From Bacteroides salyersiae WAL 10018 = DSM 18765 = JCM 12988 (lineage in GTDB: Bacteria; Bacteroidota; Bacteroidia; Bacteroidales; Bacteroidaceae): a stretch of 64,000 bases of DNA. This document shows, in pieces, positions 7,375 through 16,633 of this stretch. Every line of letters begins with the position of its first letter. Position 1 is the stretch's first letter. The translations under genes and the position numbers were made by a program. The stretch is taken from NCBI RefSeq assembly GCF_000381365.1, contig NZ_KB905467.1, positions 613,604 through 677,603 on the forward strand. The letters are read 5' to 3'. The notes under the pieces were generated by a model. The model saw only the letters and a list, made by a program, of their open reading frames with translations, searched no databases and had not been told where the DNA came from.

Positions 7375-7947
7375 TTAGAGTTTTTCAATAATCTGCTTCG
7401 ACCATCCGGCGACGTTTGCCGTACCGCCGTTGAACAGTCGGCCTTCTTTCCATTCAATTTTGGGATAGAGTTTCTTGAGTTGTTTCACGCTACCCGTGAT
7501 TGAACTGCCACCCGATGTGGCAAAAGGAATAACGGTTTTACCCGCGAAATCATATTTCTCAAGAAAGGTATTGACCGGACGTGGACACAAGTCCCACCAT
7601 ATCGGATAACCGAGGAACACCACGTCGTAATCTTTCAGGTCAATCGTTTCTCCGCCCAGCGCAGGACGTGATTTTTCGTCTGCCATCTCCACCGAACTGC
7701 GGCTCGCCTTGTCGTTCCAGTCGAGGTCTGCCGAAGTGTAGGCCGTAGCCGGAGTAATCCGGTAAAGTTTACCGCCTGTCTCTTTTGCGATAGCGGTTGC
7801 CACTTTCTCTGTGGTCCCCGTGCAGGAGAAATAGGCTACAAGGATTCTCTTGTCGGATTGCCTGTCGGTATCCGCTGTCTGTTTTTGTGCTTTCGACGAG
7901 CAACTGAATGTAAGTAGGCTCATAAGTATCAATACTATCTGTTTCAT
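7375..7947 (-). CDS. flavodoxin-like lipoprotein
   Basis: A 190-residue flavodoxin with an N-terminal lipoprotein signal (lipobox LTFSC near residue 16). The FMN phosphate loop reads FSCTGTTEKVA (about residues 41-51) and the second flavin loop is FLGYPIWWDLCPRP. The ATSGGSSITGS segment completes the fold. Export of a flavodoxin is unusual, since flavin proteins of this fold normally work in the cytoplasm. It begins one base after the stop of the CMD-cupin gene, so the two are translationally coupled. Confidence 0.9.
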   Translation of the reverse strand: MKQIVLILMSLLTFSCSSKAQKQTADTDRQSDKRILVAYFSCTGTTEKVATAIAKETGGKLYRITPATAYTSADLDWNDKASRSSVEMADEKSRPALGGETIDLKDYDVVFLGYPIWWDLCPRPVNTFLEKYDFAGKTVIPFATSGGSSITGSVKQLKKLYPKIEWKEGRLFNGGTANVAGWSKQIIEKL

Positions 7948-7948
7948 G

Positions 7949-8782
7949 TCATTTTAATTTAGAATATACTTCATCACCGACAGGTTCCAGCCACTCGGTA
8001 CTGTTGTTCTCACCGGGTACTTCGATGGCTAAATGCGAGAACCAGCTGTCGGGAGCCGCCCCGTGCCAATGTTTCACGCCTGCCGGAATATTGATGGCAT
8101 CCCCGGGACGCAGTTCCACCGGCTCTTTGCCCCATTCCTGATAGTAGCCGCGACCGCCCACGCATACGAGTGTCTGACCGCCGCCTTTTGTTGCCTTGTG
8201 CACATGCCAGTTGTTGCGGCAGCCCGGTTCGAAGGTCACATTTACCACGGGGACTCCGTCCGTTACTACGGGAGCCGTGTAACTTTGACCGATGAAATAC
8301 TTGGCGTAGGCATCGTTGGGGTTCCCCACGGGGAAAATGATGGTTTGCGCGTACGCTTCGAGCGAACCTGCCGCTACGCTGTCGGCATTGCCATCGGTCC
8401 AAACTTCTTTTGCCATACGGAAAGCCGCCCACGCTTTCGGCCAGCCCGCGTAGAATGCGGCATGGGTGAGTATTTCGGCTATCTCGGTTCGGGTCACTCC
8501 GTTCTTCTTCGCCGATTCGAGATGGTACTTGAACGAGGAATCGGTCAGTCCCTGTGACATCAGGGCCACCACGGTTACTATGGAACGGTCGCGGAGCGAA
8601 AGCAGATCGTTCCGGCTCCACACTTCCCCGAAAAGAATATCATCGTTCAAACGTGCAAATTCGGGGGCAAATTCTCCGAGCGCATCGCGTCCGGCAGTTT
8701 GTTGGATTTTTACTTGTGATTTTGCCATGATCGGAAAAATTAAAATCAATAATAAAGCTAATGATGCTACTTTTGTTTTCAT
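7949..8782 (-). CDS. carboxymuconolactone decarboxylase-like / cupin fusion, exported
   Basis: A 277-residue protein with a Sec signal peptide (LALLLILIFPIMAKSQ). Residues about 35-130 form an AhpD/CMD-like domain (LRDRSIVTVVALMSQG, LTHAAFYAGWPKAW) without the CxxC of AhpD peroxidases. Residues about 175-265 form a cupin (WHVHKATKGGGQTLVC, PAGVKHWHGAAPDSW) with the His ligands expected for a metal site. CMD-cupin fusions are common next to aldo/keto reductases in gut Bacteroidales, with unknown substrate. First gene of the class I operon with a flavodoxin and an alcohol dehydrogenase. Confidence 0.88.
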   Translation of the reverse strand: MKTKVASLALLLILIFPIMAKSQVKIQQTAGRDALGEFAPEFARLNDDILFGEVWSRNDLLSLRDRSIVTVVALMSQGLTDSSFKYHLESAKKNGVTRTEIAEILTHAAFYAGWPKAWAAFRMAKEVWTDGNADSVAAGSLEAYAQTIIFPVGNPNDAYAKYFIGQSYTAPVVTDGVPVVNVTFEPGCRNNWHVHKATKGGGQTLVCVGGRGYYQEWGKEPVELRPGDAINIPAGVKHWHGAAPDSWFSHLAIEVPGENNSTEWLEPVGDEVYSKLK

Positions 8783-8843
8783 ACGATATGATTTTTAGTT
8801 CGACATTTCCAAGACAACCGACAGGTCTTTCCTGTTTCCGATA

Positions 8844-8911
8844 CAAAAGTACGGGCATTATTCCACAACAGCTTTGCTGCAAGGCTCAAACTGTTTTGTT
8901 CTGAAGTTCAT
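8844..8911 (-). promoter_or_regulatory. class I AraC-type promoter/operator of the CMD-cupin operon
   Basis: The minus-strand -7 box TACTTTTG (8844-8851) is 20 nt downstream of TTTGAGCCTTGCAGCAAAG (8872-8890). Upstream, TGAACTTCAGAACAAAA (about 8894-8910) repeats the pattern with a 22-nt period. Apart from three or four changes this equals the block before the SDR operon. Confidence 0.7.
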
Positions 8912-8912
8912 C

Positions 8913-9725
8913 TTACCATGAAGGAGCGACACCATAAGCCTCCTTGTATATCTTGGAGAAATGCGACAGGTTCTTGAAACCCACATCGAAACAGGCTTCC
9001 GTCACTTTCTTCTTGCCTGATTTTATCAGGCTGTGCGCGGCTTCCAGCCGGCGTTTGATAATCCACTTTTGCGGTGTCAGGTTACTGACTTTGGCAAAGT
9101 CCCGCTTGAAGGTAGCCAGGCTGCGTCCCGTGTAACTGGCGATCTCCTCCAGAGAGAGATCACACATGTAGTTCTCGTTCAGATAGTCGAGAATGTCGAT
9201 TTTCCACGGCTCCACGAAGTCGAACAGCGAGGCATAGAGATTCCGGTCGGTATTAAGCAGTACATATATCCCTTCTACCATTTTCAGCTTCAGTACGTCT
9301 TCGGACGGTTTTTCGCCTGCATCGAAATAGGGAATGACGGATTCGAACAGCGAACGGATATCAAGCCTGTTACTGGGCAACACACGCAGGCTTACCTTCT
9401 CACGTTCGGAGTCGTTCGGAATCTGTTGCCGGTTAAGCGTCTGGTAAAATTCTCTTAGAAACGGTCTTGAGAACTTCAGTACGACAGAACGGTAAGGCTT
9501 TCCGTCTTCTACCTTTTTCTGCAACCACATCCGGTTATCGCGCCGCATGAAAGCACAATCCCCCGGATGCAACACGGTTTTCTTACCACGTTCTTCTATC
9601 TCCAGCTCACCGGAGCACAAATAAATAAGCGTATGCTCCCTGTTTTCATGGGCGCATCCCCGGTCATCGGTGAAATAACTCGCTATAAGCACGTTCGAGC
9701 AATCGAATACATCTAATCGTTCCAT
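8913..9725 (-). CDS. AraC family regulator (AraC-1)
   Basis: A 270-residue regulator with an N-terminal cupin-like sensing half and a C-terminal double helix-turn-helix (LEEIASYTGRSLATFKRDFA, then KKVTEACFDVGFKNLSHFSK). The start is taken at MERLDVFDC because the -7 box (9747-9754) places the transcript start near 9742, downstream of the alternative TTG start. It lies among the class I promoters and has one itself, so autoregulation and control of the SDR and CMD-cupin operons are inferred. The ligand is unknown. Confidence 0.9.
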   Translation of the reverse strand: MERLDVFDCSNVLIASYFTDDRGCAHENREHTLIYLCSGELEIEERGKKTVLHPGDCAFMRRDNRMWLQKKVEDGKPYRSVVLKFSRPFLREFYQTLNRQQIPNDSEREKVSLRVLPSNRLDIRSLFESVIPYFDAGEKPSEDVLKLKMVEGIYVLLNTDRNLYASLFDFVEPWKIDILDYLNENYMCDLSLEEIASYTGRSLATFKRDFAKVSNLTPQKWIIKRRLEAAHSLIKSGKKKVTEACFDVGFKNLSHFSKIYKEAYGVAPSW

Positions 9726-9746
9726 ATTGTCAGTCTTTAATTTTCG

Positions 9747-9793
9747 CAAATATAACGCATTCCAATCACAGAATTTTTGTTGTAAAGCTCAAA
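9747..9793 (-). promoter_or_regulatory. class I promoter/operator of AraC-1
   Basis: The -7 box TATATTTG (9747-9754) lies exactly 20 nt downstream of TTTGAGCTTTACAACAAAA (9775-9793), the third copy of the class I block. The outer direct repeat seen at the other two promoters is not recognisable here, which may reflect weaker binding suited to autoregulation. Confidence 0.65.
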
Positions 9794-9806
9794 TTTGTAA
9801 AACGGA

Positions 9807-9895
9807 TAAAATAAACTGCAAACCGAGAACAGAATTGCCGAGCTGGCTCGGGCAGTTATGCCGAGGCGAAGTGATTTTAGATTGAAAATCTAAAA
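9807..9895 (+). repeat. dispersed intergenic repeat plus hairpin
   Basis: Bases 9807-9871 match, in inverse orientation, the repeat at 14778-14838: AAAATAAACTGCAA, CCGAG, GCCGAGCT and TATGCCGAGGCG occur in the same order. A short hairpin follows, TTTTAGATT (9875-9883) with AATCTAAAA (9887-9895). The region from here to 10068 contains no convincing gene. Confidence 0.55.
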
Positions 9896-10068
9896 TATTT
9901 TTGTACTCTTGACCTCGTATGGCAGCTATTACCTTACAGATTACAGTACAACACATTACGGTTTCAACGGGCCATAAAAGTACGATGCCGTAGCACCGCC
10001 GTTGATCAGAAATCATGATTGTAGCTACACTCCGAATCCATTCCAATAACCTGAATAAAAAACATTAT

Positions 10069-11064
10069 CTATTGCATGAAGTTATTGAGTTTGTTGGCCG
10101 GATTGAGCGGTGTCTGGTCGGATAATACCAACGATTTGACCATATGCAGCGTCCCCTGTTTGTACTTCTGAAAGTGTTCCGAAGCGATATGCTGCCCGTA
10201 TGCTTCACGGCTTGCATAGGTTTCGAGAATCGTTACTTTGCAGGGATTCTCCTTTTCGCCGACCGCATACATCGTCAGTACGCCCGGTTCGGTGCGCAAG
10301 GAGATTTCGCCCACTTCGGTTGCGTATTTCATATACTCGTCGAGGTACTGCGGGTAAACCTCTATCTTCGACAAACGCACGATGCCGTCGGTCGTCATCG
10401 GCTCTTTGGCGCACATCCCCAGCTGCTTGTCCAAGTTCAGGCATTTGCCGATAATCTCTCCTGTAGTGAGATAGGAGTAGGTAGGGAACTCGAACAAGAC
10501 GGGTTTCAGTTTCGTATAGTCGAGTTTGCCGTCGCTGTCGAGCACATCGGAAGCGGCGTATGTATTGACTATTGCGCAAATGAAATTGTCGAAGCCATCG
10601 GTTTCATAAATATCCACTACTTCGCACTCCATCGTCAGTGGCGACGCGTCTATAACGGGCGTACCATGCTCTCCGATGTGGTAGGCGAAAACCTCAGACT
10701 TATCTACCGTTGCTCCACTGACACTTCCTACATAATCGGCTTTCGGCAGTATCTCATGGTTCACGAGATTGACGGAGAGTCGTTTCGATTGCTTGATACC
10801 TTGATTGGTATGATGGCTTTTGCTCATGCTGACCAGTATCCGGTCATGGCCGATAACTCCCGTGTGTCCTACCACGAGCCAGTTTACTTTCCCTTCGACT
10901 TCCGCCCCTACAACCGTCATAGGTTTGGGATAGAGTGCCAAGAGATTTCCGAGATTTTTCTTGTTTGTTTCCATTATATCGGGTTGTGTGGTGTTCTCTT
11001 TCACGGCTGTACCGCACGATGACATGACAAGCAGCGACAGAACACCTAAAATTGTTTTTATCAT
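10069..11064 (-). CDS. flavin reductase / antibiotic biosynthesis monooxygenase fusion lipoprotein
   Basis: A 331-residue lipoprotein (lipobox VMSSC near residue 17). Residues about 40-200 are a flavin-reductase-like FMN-binding domain (ALYPKPMTVVGAEVEGKVNW, SHHTNQGIKQSKRLSVNLVN). Residues about 225-315 are an ABM dimeric alpha/beta domain (VRLSKIEVYPQYLDEYMKYA, LETYASREAYGQHIASEHFQ). Both domains handle flavins or quinone-like substrates in other proteins. It begins eight bases after the upstream Tat aldo/keto reductase gene in the operon from the class II promoter at 12239. Confidence 0.85.
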   Translation of the reverse strand: MIKTILGVLSLLVMSSCGTAVKENTTQPDIMETNKKNLGNLLALYPKPMTVVGAEVEGKVNWLVVGHTGVIGHDRILVSMSKSHHTNQGIKQSKRLSVNLVNHEILPKADYVGSVSGATVDKSEVFAYHIGEHGTPVIDASPLTMECEVVDIYETDGFDNFICAIVNTYAASDVLDSDGKLDYTKLKPVLFEFPTYSYLTTGEIIGKCLNLDKQLGMCAKEPMTTDGIVRLSKIEVYPQYLDEYMKYATEVGEISLRTEPGVLTMYAVGEKENPCKVTILETYASREAYGQHIASEHFQKYKQGTLHMVKSLVLSDQTPLNPANKLNNFMQ

Positions 11065-11072
11065 ATATTACT

Positions 11073-12224
<1,152 letters not shown>

Positions 12225-12238
12225 TCATTTTCTGATTG

Positions 12239-12283
12239 CAAATTTACCGCGATTGGATAAGTCTGCTTGTATACGATTTACGG
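12239..12283 (-). promoter_or_regulatory. class II AraC-type promoter/operator (copy D)
   Basis: The minus-strand -7 box TAAATTTG (12239-12246) is preceded by CCGTAAATC (12275-12283), whose first base is 37 nt upstream, as in the other three class II copies. The outer half-site is degenerate here. The stretch from 12284 to 12553 holds no gene I can support. Confidence 0.6.
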
Positions 12284-12553
12284 ATATTTATACCCGAATC
12301 CCCGATTTTAGAATAGAACCGTATGTAATTCAAAAAGATTACAGGAATAATGCCAAAAGAATATAGATGGTTGAATTGAAAATTAATATACAAGAAAAGT
12401 AGTGTTATCATCATTATTTGCAAATTAACCCGTTTATCATTTCAAAGATTTCATTTTCATCGAGTTCCGTATCACAAGGAAAACAGACCGAAAATAAACT
12501 CAAAATAAACTGATAGAAACTTTTAAGAGGAAAATTTAAACAGGCTCTTAGTG

Positions 12554-12702
12554 TTATTGGATGATATGGATGTCGCGCAGCCAGCTTTCAACGCCGTCGC
12601 CCGTATAGGTGCGCAGATGGACTGAAGTGGGCGTTACCTCGTGGATATTGTCAATGGACTGCTGGAGATACTCTGTCGAGCCGTAAGTGAAGAACCCTCG
12701 TT
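12554..12702 (-). pseudogene. flavodoxin C-terminal remnant
   Basis: Read on the minus strand it encodes FFTYGSTEYLQQSIDNIHEV and ends ESWLRDIHIIQ before a stop. This matches the C-terminus of the flavodoxin at 13510 (TYGATTYLNESMQKIYKV and WLRRIGIIE). The N-terminal three quarters with the FMN loop are gone. It is a leftover of a third flavodoxin copy in the series. Confidence 0.75.
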
Positions 12703-12731
12703 TTACTTTATATACCCCTTATTGAGCAAGC

Positions 12732-12757
12732 TACCCGACCTGAAATTTGGTCGGGTA
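12732..12757 (-). terminator. hairpin downstream of the flavodoxin operon
   Basis: TACCCGACC pairs perfectly with GGTCGGGTA around an eight-base loop. It lies 30 bases beyond the end of the flavodoxin at 12788. There is no strong T-run, so it may be a terminator or an mRNA end-stabilising hairpin. Confidence 0.55.
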
Positions 12758-12787
12758 ACTCATTGGATTGGTGTGAACCGTTATCAC

Positions 12788-13489
12788 TTATTCGGCCATT
12801 CCGATTCTTTTCAGCCAGTTCAAGACATTGGGTTTCGCTTCGCTGACACGGTCACGGGGAATTGCATAACCATCCAACACGGAGGCTTTAGGCTCCAGCT
12901 CCCGTATGGTCTTGATGGCACCCGAGAAACGGCTGCCGCCATGCGTGCAGAAAGGGATAACAGTCTTACCGCCGAAGTCGTATTCGTCGAAGAACGAGTA
13001 GAGCGGCATCGGCATATCGTACCACCAGTTGGGGAATCCAATGAAGACCACATCGTAGTCATTGAGATTTTGGATGTGTGTAGCCAGCTTCGGACGGGCA
13101 TTGTTGTCTATCTCGACCTTTGCCGCATCGATCAATGCCTTATGCGAGCCGGGATAGGTGTGTACGGTCTTTATCTCGAAAAGGTCGCTGCCCGTAGCTT
13201 CACTGATGACGGATGCAATGTATTGCGTATTTCCCATTACTTTACCATTGGAAACAAGGCGGCTGGCTCCGGAAGAGGCATCCACATCATCCGTTTCGGG
13301 AACGGAGAAATAAACCACCAAAGTTTTTCCTTTAGCATCTTGAGAGGTAGATTTTACTTGTTGTCCGGATAGGGACTGCGCTGCATTTGCACTCTCCGAT
13401 ACGGTTTCGTTTCCGGCAGCCCAACAATAGGCCGTTATCGTACAGGCAATGATTGCCAGTACACTCATTGTTATAATTCCTTTTTTCAT
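12788..13489 (-). CDS. exported flavodoxin
   Basis: A 233-residue flavodoxin with a Sec-type signal (ITMSVLAIIACTITAYCWAA). The flavodoxin core is recognisable: LVVYFSVPETDDVD at the FMN loop, which is longer and less canonical than usual, FIGFPNWWYDMPMPLYSF, and FCTHGGSRFSGAIK. An insertion around residues 70-95 separates the first strand from the first helix. Last gene of the four-gene class II operon (hydrolase, cupin, flavodoxin, flavodoxin), 20 bases after the preceding gene. FMN binding is likely but unproven given the altered loop. Confidence 0.87.
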   Translation of the reverse strand: MKKGIITMSVLAIIACTITAYCWAAGNETVSESANAAQSLSGQQVKSTSQDAKGKTLVVYFSVPETDDVDASSGASRLVSNGKVMGNTQYIASVISEATGSDLFEIKTVHTYPGSHKALIDAAKVEIDNNARPKLATHIQNLNDYDVVFIGFPNWWYDMPMPLYSFFDEYDFGGKTVIPFCTHGGSRFSGAIKTIRELEPKASVLDGYAIPRDRVSEAKPNVLNWLKRIGMAE

Positions 13490-13509
13490 TCTTTACTTGT
13501 TTTAGATGT

Positions 13510-14241
13510 CTATTCAATAATTCCGATTCGACGCAGCCAGCCTTCCGTACCGTTTGCACTGCCCGGCATATCGATGCCTGCATCGTCGGGACGTCCTGGT
13601 GTCGTAATGTCGTCCGCATCGAGGTCTTCGGGAAGTGTTTCAGGAATATGCTTCGAATCGGGCGTTACCTTGTAAATTTTCTGCATGGATTCATTCAGAT
13701 AGGTGGTGGCCCCGTAGGTAAAGAACGGAATAATAACCTTGTCTTTCAAGTCGTATGCTTCGAGGAACGTACAAACCACCATCGCGGGTTGATGCCACCA
13801 GCAAGGCGAACCGACGAAAATCGTATCATATTTCGCGATAACTTCCTTGTCGGGCAGGTTCACCACTCCGGGACGCAGGTCGTTGTAGGCTTCACGCTGG
13901 ATGCGGTCGCTGTCATCGTAAGGATTCGTGGCATACGGTTCGGCAGCCTCGATTCTATGAATGTCTGCACCCGTAAACTCCACAATTCGTTCCGCTACGG
14001 CTTGGGTATGTCCCTGTGCGGAGAAGTAAACCACAAGCATATTGCCGTTCCCGGACGGAGTATCGGGTTCATCCGGATTAGCAGGATTTTCAGAATCATC
14101 GGGATTCCCTTCATCGCCCGGTTCTTCGGGAGTGGAGGGTTGCTCCGTCGGCGGCACAGGATCATCATCGGGAGAACAAGCGGCCATAGTCGTCAGAGAA
14201 AGGAGCAAGAGCGGGATAAAAAGTAACTTTTTCATATTCAA
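13510..14241 (-). CDS. flavodoxin lipoprotein with acidic linker
   Basis: A 243-residue lipoprotein (lipobox TMAAC near residue 21) with a Pro/Glu/Asp-rich linker over about residues 24-66, which probably holds the domain away from the membrane. The flavodoxin domain follows: YFSAQGHTQAVAERI is a canonical FMN phosphate loop, FVGSPCWWHQPAMVV the second loop and FFTYGATTYLNES the third. The export signal plus linker argue for a folded cofactor protein facing the periplasm or the surface. Confidence 0.9.
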   Translation of the reverse strand: MNMKKLLFIPLLLLSLTTMAACSPDDDPVPPTEQPSTPEEPGDEGNPDDSENPANPDEPDTPSGNGNMLVVYFSAQGHTQAVAERIVEFTGADIHRIEAAEPYATNPYDDSDRIQREAYNDLRPGVVNLPDKEVIAKYDTIFVGSPCWWHQPAMVVCTFLEAYDLKDKVIIPFFTYGATTYLNESMQKIYKVTPDSKHIPETLPEDLDADDITTPGRPDDAGIDMPGSANGTEGWLRRIGIIE

Positions 14242-14256
14242 TCTGTTTTTTGATGT

Positions 14257-14742
14257 TTATTTATGGTTGTACTCTTCTTCGGTTACGGGAGCATACCACT
14301 GGGTAGTACCCAAATGAACCTTTGTATTGATTGCTATATGCGTGAATCCGCTGTCGGGAGCCGCTCCGTGCCAATGCACCATGTCTGCCGGAATAGTGAC
14401 CACGTCACCGGGATTCAAAACTTGTATAGGTTTCCCCTTTTCCTGATAGTAACCTTTTCCGGCAGTGGCGATCAGAATCTGGCCGCCCGGATGCGAGTGC
14501 CAACTGTTTCGGGCTTTCGGCTCGAATATCACGTCGGACACTACTACATCGAATGTTTCACTGTCGGTCATCAACCGTCTAAGGTAGGCCGTGCCGTTGA
14601 AATTAGCACCTTCAATGACATTTCCTTTGGGAAAGATGGAAGAAGGTGCGGCAGGCTGGATTGTTTCAACCTTGTTTTCCGGTTTCGGGGTACAAGCACC
14701 GAGTGCCGCAACCAGTAAAAATAAGTAAATTATCTTTTTCAT
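14257..14742 (-). CDS. cupin lipoprotein
   Basis: A 161-residue single-domain cupin with a lipoprotein signal (lipobox ALGAC near residue 17). Metal-binding cupin motifs are clear: WHSHPGGQILIATAGKGYYQ and PADMVHWHGAAPDSGFTHIA. It closely resembles the cupin half of the fusion at 7949, so the two proteins probably act on related substrates under different regulators. Second gene of the class II operon; the 88-bp gap to the hydrolase gene holds a dispersed repeat. Confidence 0.9.
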   Translation of the reverse strand: MKKIIYLFLLVAALGACTPKPENKVETIQPAAPSSIFPKGNVIEGANFNGTAYLRRLMTDSETFDVVVSDVIFEPKARNSWHSHPGGQILIATAGKGYYQEKGKPIQVLNPGDVVTIPADMVHWHGAAPDSGFTHIAINTKVHLGTTQWYAPVTEEEYNHK

Positions 14743-14777
14743 ATCGAATCGTTATTTCAAATTTCATTTGCAATGAA

Positions 14778-14838
14778 CGCTGCGCCTCGGCATAGTCCGA
14801 ACAAGCTCGGCTCTGCACTCGGCTTGCAGTTTATTTTA
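14778..14838 (-). repeat. dispersed intergenic repeat, second copy
   Basis: On the minus strand this reads AAAATAAACTGCAAGCCGAG, then GCCGAGCT and TATGCCGAGGCG. It is the inverted counterpart of 9807-9871. The repeat begins inside the stop codon of the hydrolase gene, so it was inserted or retained right at the end of that gene. Confidence 0.55.
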
Positions 14839-16522
14839 GATATTGTTTGAAGAAAGCGTCCAGTTTCGGAAGTGTGATTTTCAGATATTCCGGCTGGTCA
14901 TACAAATCCACGTGCGTTGCTCCGGGTACGACGAACAGCTCTTTCGGTTCGACAGCTTTCTCGTATGCGTCTTCAGAAAAATATTTCGATACCGCATTTT
15001 CTCCCACGATGAAAAGCACAGGACGCGGAGATATGGTCTCGATTTGCGCGAACGGGAAGAAGTTCATCATCGACGCAAGGCTCGTGTAGGAGTAATAGCC
15101 CGTAGAGTTGGGATGCTGCCCGCGCTGCGGATTGTCATAATAATCGAGGAAGTCAATGGCAAACTTTGGCGTATTCTCATCCACCTTTTCAGGCAGGGCG
15201 CGAATATCCCGGCGTGCAGCTCCACCATATTCCACCGTGCGCTGACGACCGATCTCATCGAGAATCGCCATACGCTGCTTGTAGGTCTGCGTGTCGCCCA
15301 CGCCCTGACGGCGGGCACGCCCCATATCGTACATACTGATGGTGGCAAGAGCCTTAATACGATGGTCTATCTGTGTAGCACTGACAGAGTAGCATCCTCC
15401 GCCACAGATACCGATTACACCTATCTTATCGGCATCGACAGCCGGATGGTTCGAGAGGAAATCAACCGCCGCGCTGAAATCTTCCACCCGGACTTCAGGT
15501 GATTCCATGCGACGCGGGTAACCGCTGCTCTCACCGTAATAGGACGCATCGAACGCCAATGTCACATAACCCATTTCCGCCAGCTTGCGGGCATGAAGTC
15601 CTGAAGTCTGCTCCTTGACACCACCGAAAGGATGCCCGACGATGATGGCGGCATATTTCTTTGCCGAATCATAGTTTGCAGGGAAATAAAGATCGCCGAC
15701 CACATCAATCAGGAAACGGTTGTGGAAAGTCACTTTTTGCTTCTTCACGCCATTCTCGACTGTCTCGACCGGTGTTTCCGGGTTGGCGATCAATCCTTTG
15801 CTTTGCAACAATCCGTTCAAAACCAGTCTGCCACCATCGGCTTCGCTGCGTCCGACGTGCTTTTCGACAATGGCCAGCACACCCCGTAATTCATCCGGTG
15901 TTACACCTACATTCAGCGCGATACCCATGTGTCCTTTCAGCATCGGTTCCACGCCTTTGCCCAACGAGGCTATCACGGCAACGGTCGTCAGCTCCCGTTC
16001 GGCATAGGTCAATACATCCCGCTCGAAAAGGTCAGCAAAGAGGTGTTCTTTGAGGAATACCTCGATTTCCGGAGCCAGTACTGCATAGTCGGCTTTCGGC
16101 GCATCTACCGGAACTCCTGAAATTTCTGCAAGAATATCGCGTCCACGTTCGTACTTGCTGCGGGTATCGGTTATCGGCGACGCTTCGCGTCCCCAATCGT
16201 CTTCGATACCTTTTGCCTTACGCTCGTCGAGTACCGCAACTAATGTTTGCAGTCCACGCAGGGCACGGGGAAAACCGCAATAGGCGTAGGCATGTACCAT
16301 CACTTCTTTCAGTTCACCGACGGTCATGCCGTCATTCAATCCGTCCGTGAGGACGGTTTTCAGTTTGTCGAGGTCTCCCGTACTCGTAAGGGCTGCAACC
16401 TCTGCAATGTGTTGTCGTTTACTGTTCATAGCTTGTTCTGCTTTCGGTGTTTGAGAGGCTGCGATTCCGCATCCGAAGAAGACACCGAGTAGCGTTGTCC
16501 TGATTTTCAATTTTATTTTCAT
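14831..16522 (-). CDS. CMD-like / alpha-beta hydrolase fusion, exported
   Basis: A 563-residue protein with a Sec signal (TTLLGVFFGCGIAASQ). The start is taken at MKIKLKI since the -7 box at 16559 predicts a 32-base leader. Residues about 30-110 and 160-255 are two CMD-like domains (VHAYAYCGFPRALRGLQTL; YAERELTTVAVIASLGKG). Residues about 280-563 are an alpha/beta hydrolase with the nucleophile elbow GICGGG, where Cys replaces the usual Ser, as in dienelactone-hydrolase-like enzymes. The catalytic His is probably in PGATHVDLYD. First gene of the class II operon. Hydrolysis of a lactone or ester is inferred. Confidence 0.85.
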   Translation of the reverse strand: MKIKLKIRTTLLGVFFGCGIAASQTPKAEQAMNSKRQHIAEVAALTSTGDLDKLKTVLTDGLNDGMTVGELKEVMVHAYAYCGFPRALRGLQTLVAVLDERKAKGIEDDWGREASPITDTRSKYERGRDILAEISGVPVDAPKADYAVLAPEIEVFLKEHLFADLFERDVLTYAERELTTVAVIASLGKGVEPMLKGHMGIALNVGVTPDELRGVLAIVEKHVGRSEADGGRLVLNGLLQSKGLIANPETPVETVENGVKKQKVTFHNRFLIDVVGDLYFPANYDSAKKYAAIIVGHPFGGVKEQTSGLHARKLAEMGYVTLAFDASYYGESSGYPRRMESPEVRVEDFSAAVDFLSNHPAVDADKIGVIGICGGGCYSVSATQIDHRIKALATISMYDMGRARRQGVGDTQTYKQRMAILDEIGRQRTVEYGGAARRDIRALPEKVDENTPKFAIDFLDYYDNPQRGQHPNSTGYYSYTSLASMMNFFPFAQIETISPRPVLFIVGENAVSKYFSEDAYEKAVEPKELFVVPGATHVDLYDQPEYLKITLPKLDAFFKQYLK

Positions 16523-16558
16523 AATCTCTATCGTTTTATTTATCTGTTTTACCTGATG

Positions 16559-16624
16559 CAAAATTAGGCTGGAATTTTCGCCCAGACCGGTCATAAATTA
16601 CGGTTTGAAGGATAATTATTACGG
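16559..16624 (-). promoter_or_regulatory. class II AraC-type promoter/operator (copy A)
   Basis: The -7 box TAATTTTG (16559-16566) is preceded by CCGTAATTT (16595-16603), with 37 nt from the first base of the half-site to the -7 box. A second half-site, CCGTAATAA (16616-16624), lies 21 nt further upstream. This is the clearest copy of the class II operator and drives the hydrolase-cupin-flavodoxin-flavodoxin operon. Confidence 0.72.
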
Positions 16625-16633
16625 TTTTGTAGT

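Noticed and set aside
9789..10046. 85-codon frame on the minus strand
   Set aside because: It covers a dispersed repeat and hairpin, has no promoter or ribosome site, and resembles no protein.
10144..11022. 292-codon frame on the plus strand
   Set aside because: Shadow of the flavin reductase/ABM gene; composition is rich in Cys, Arg and His as expected for antisense translation.
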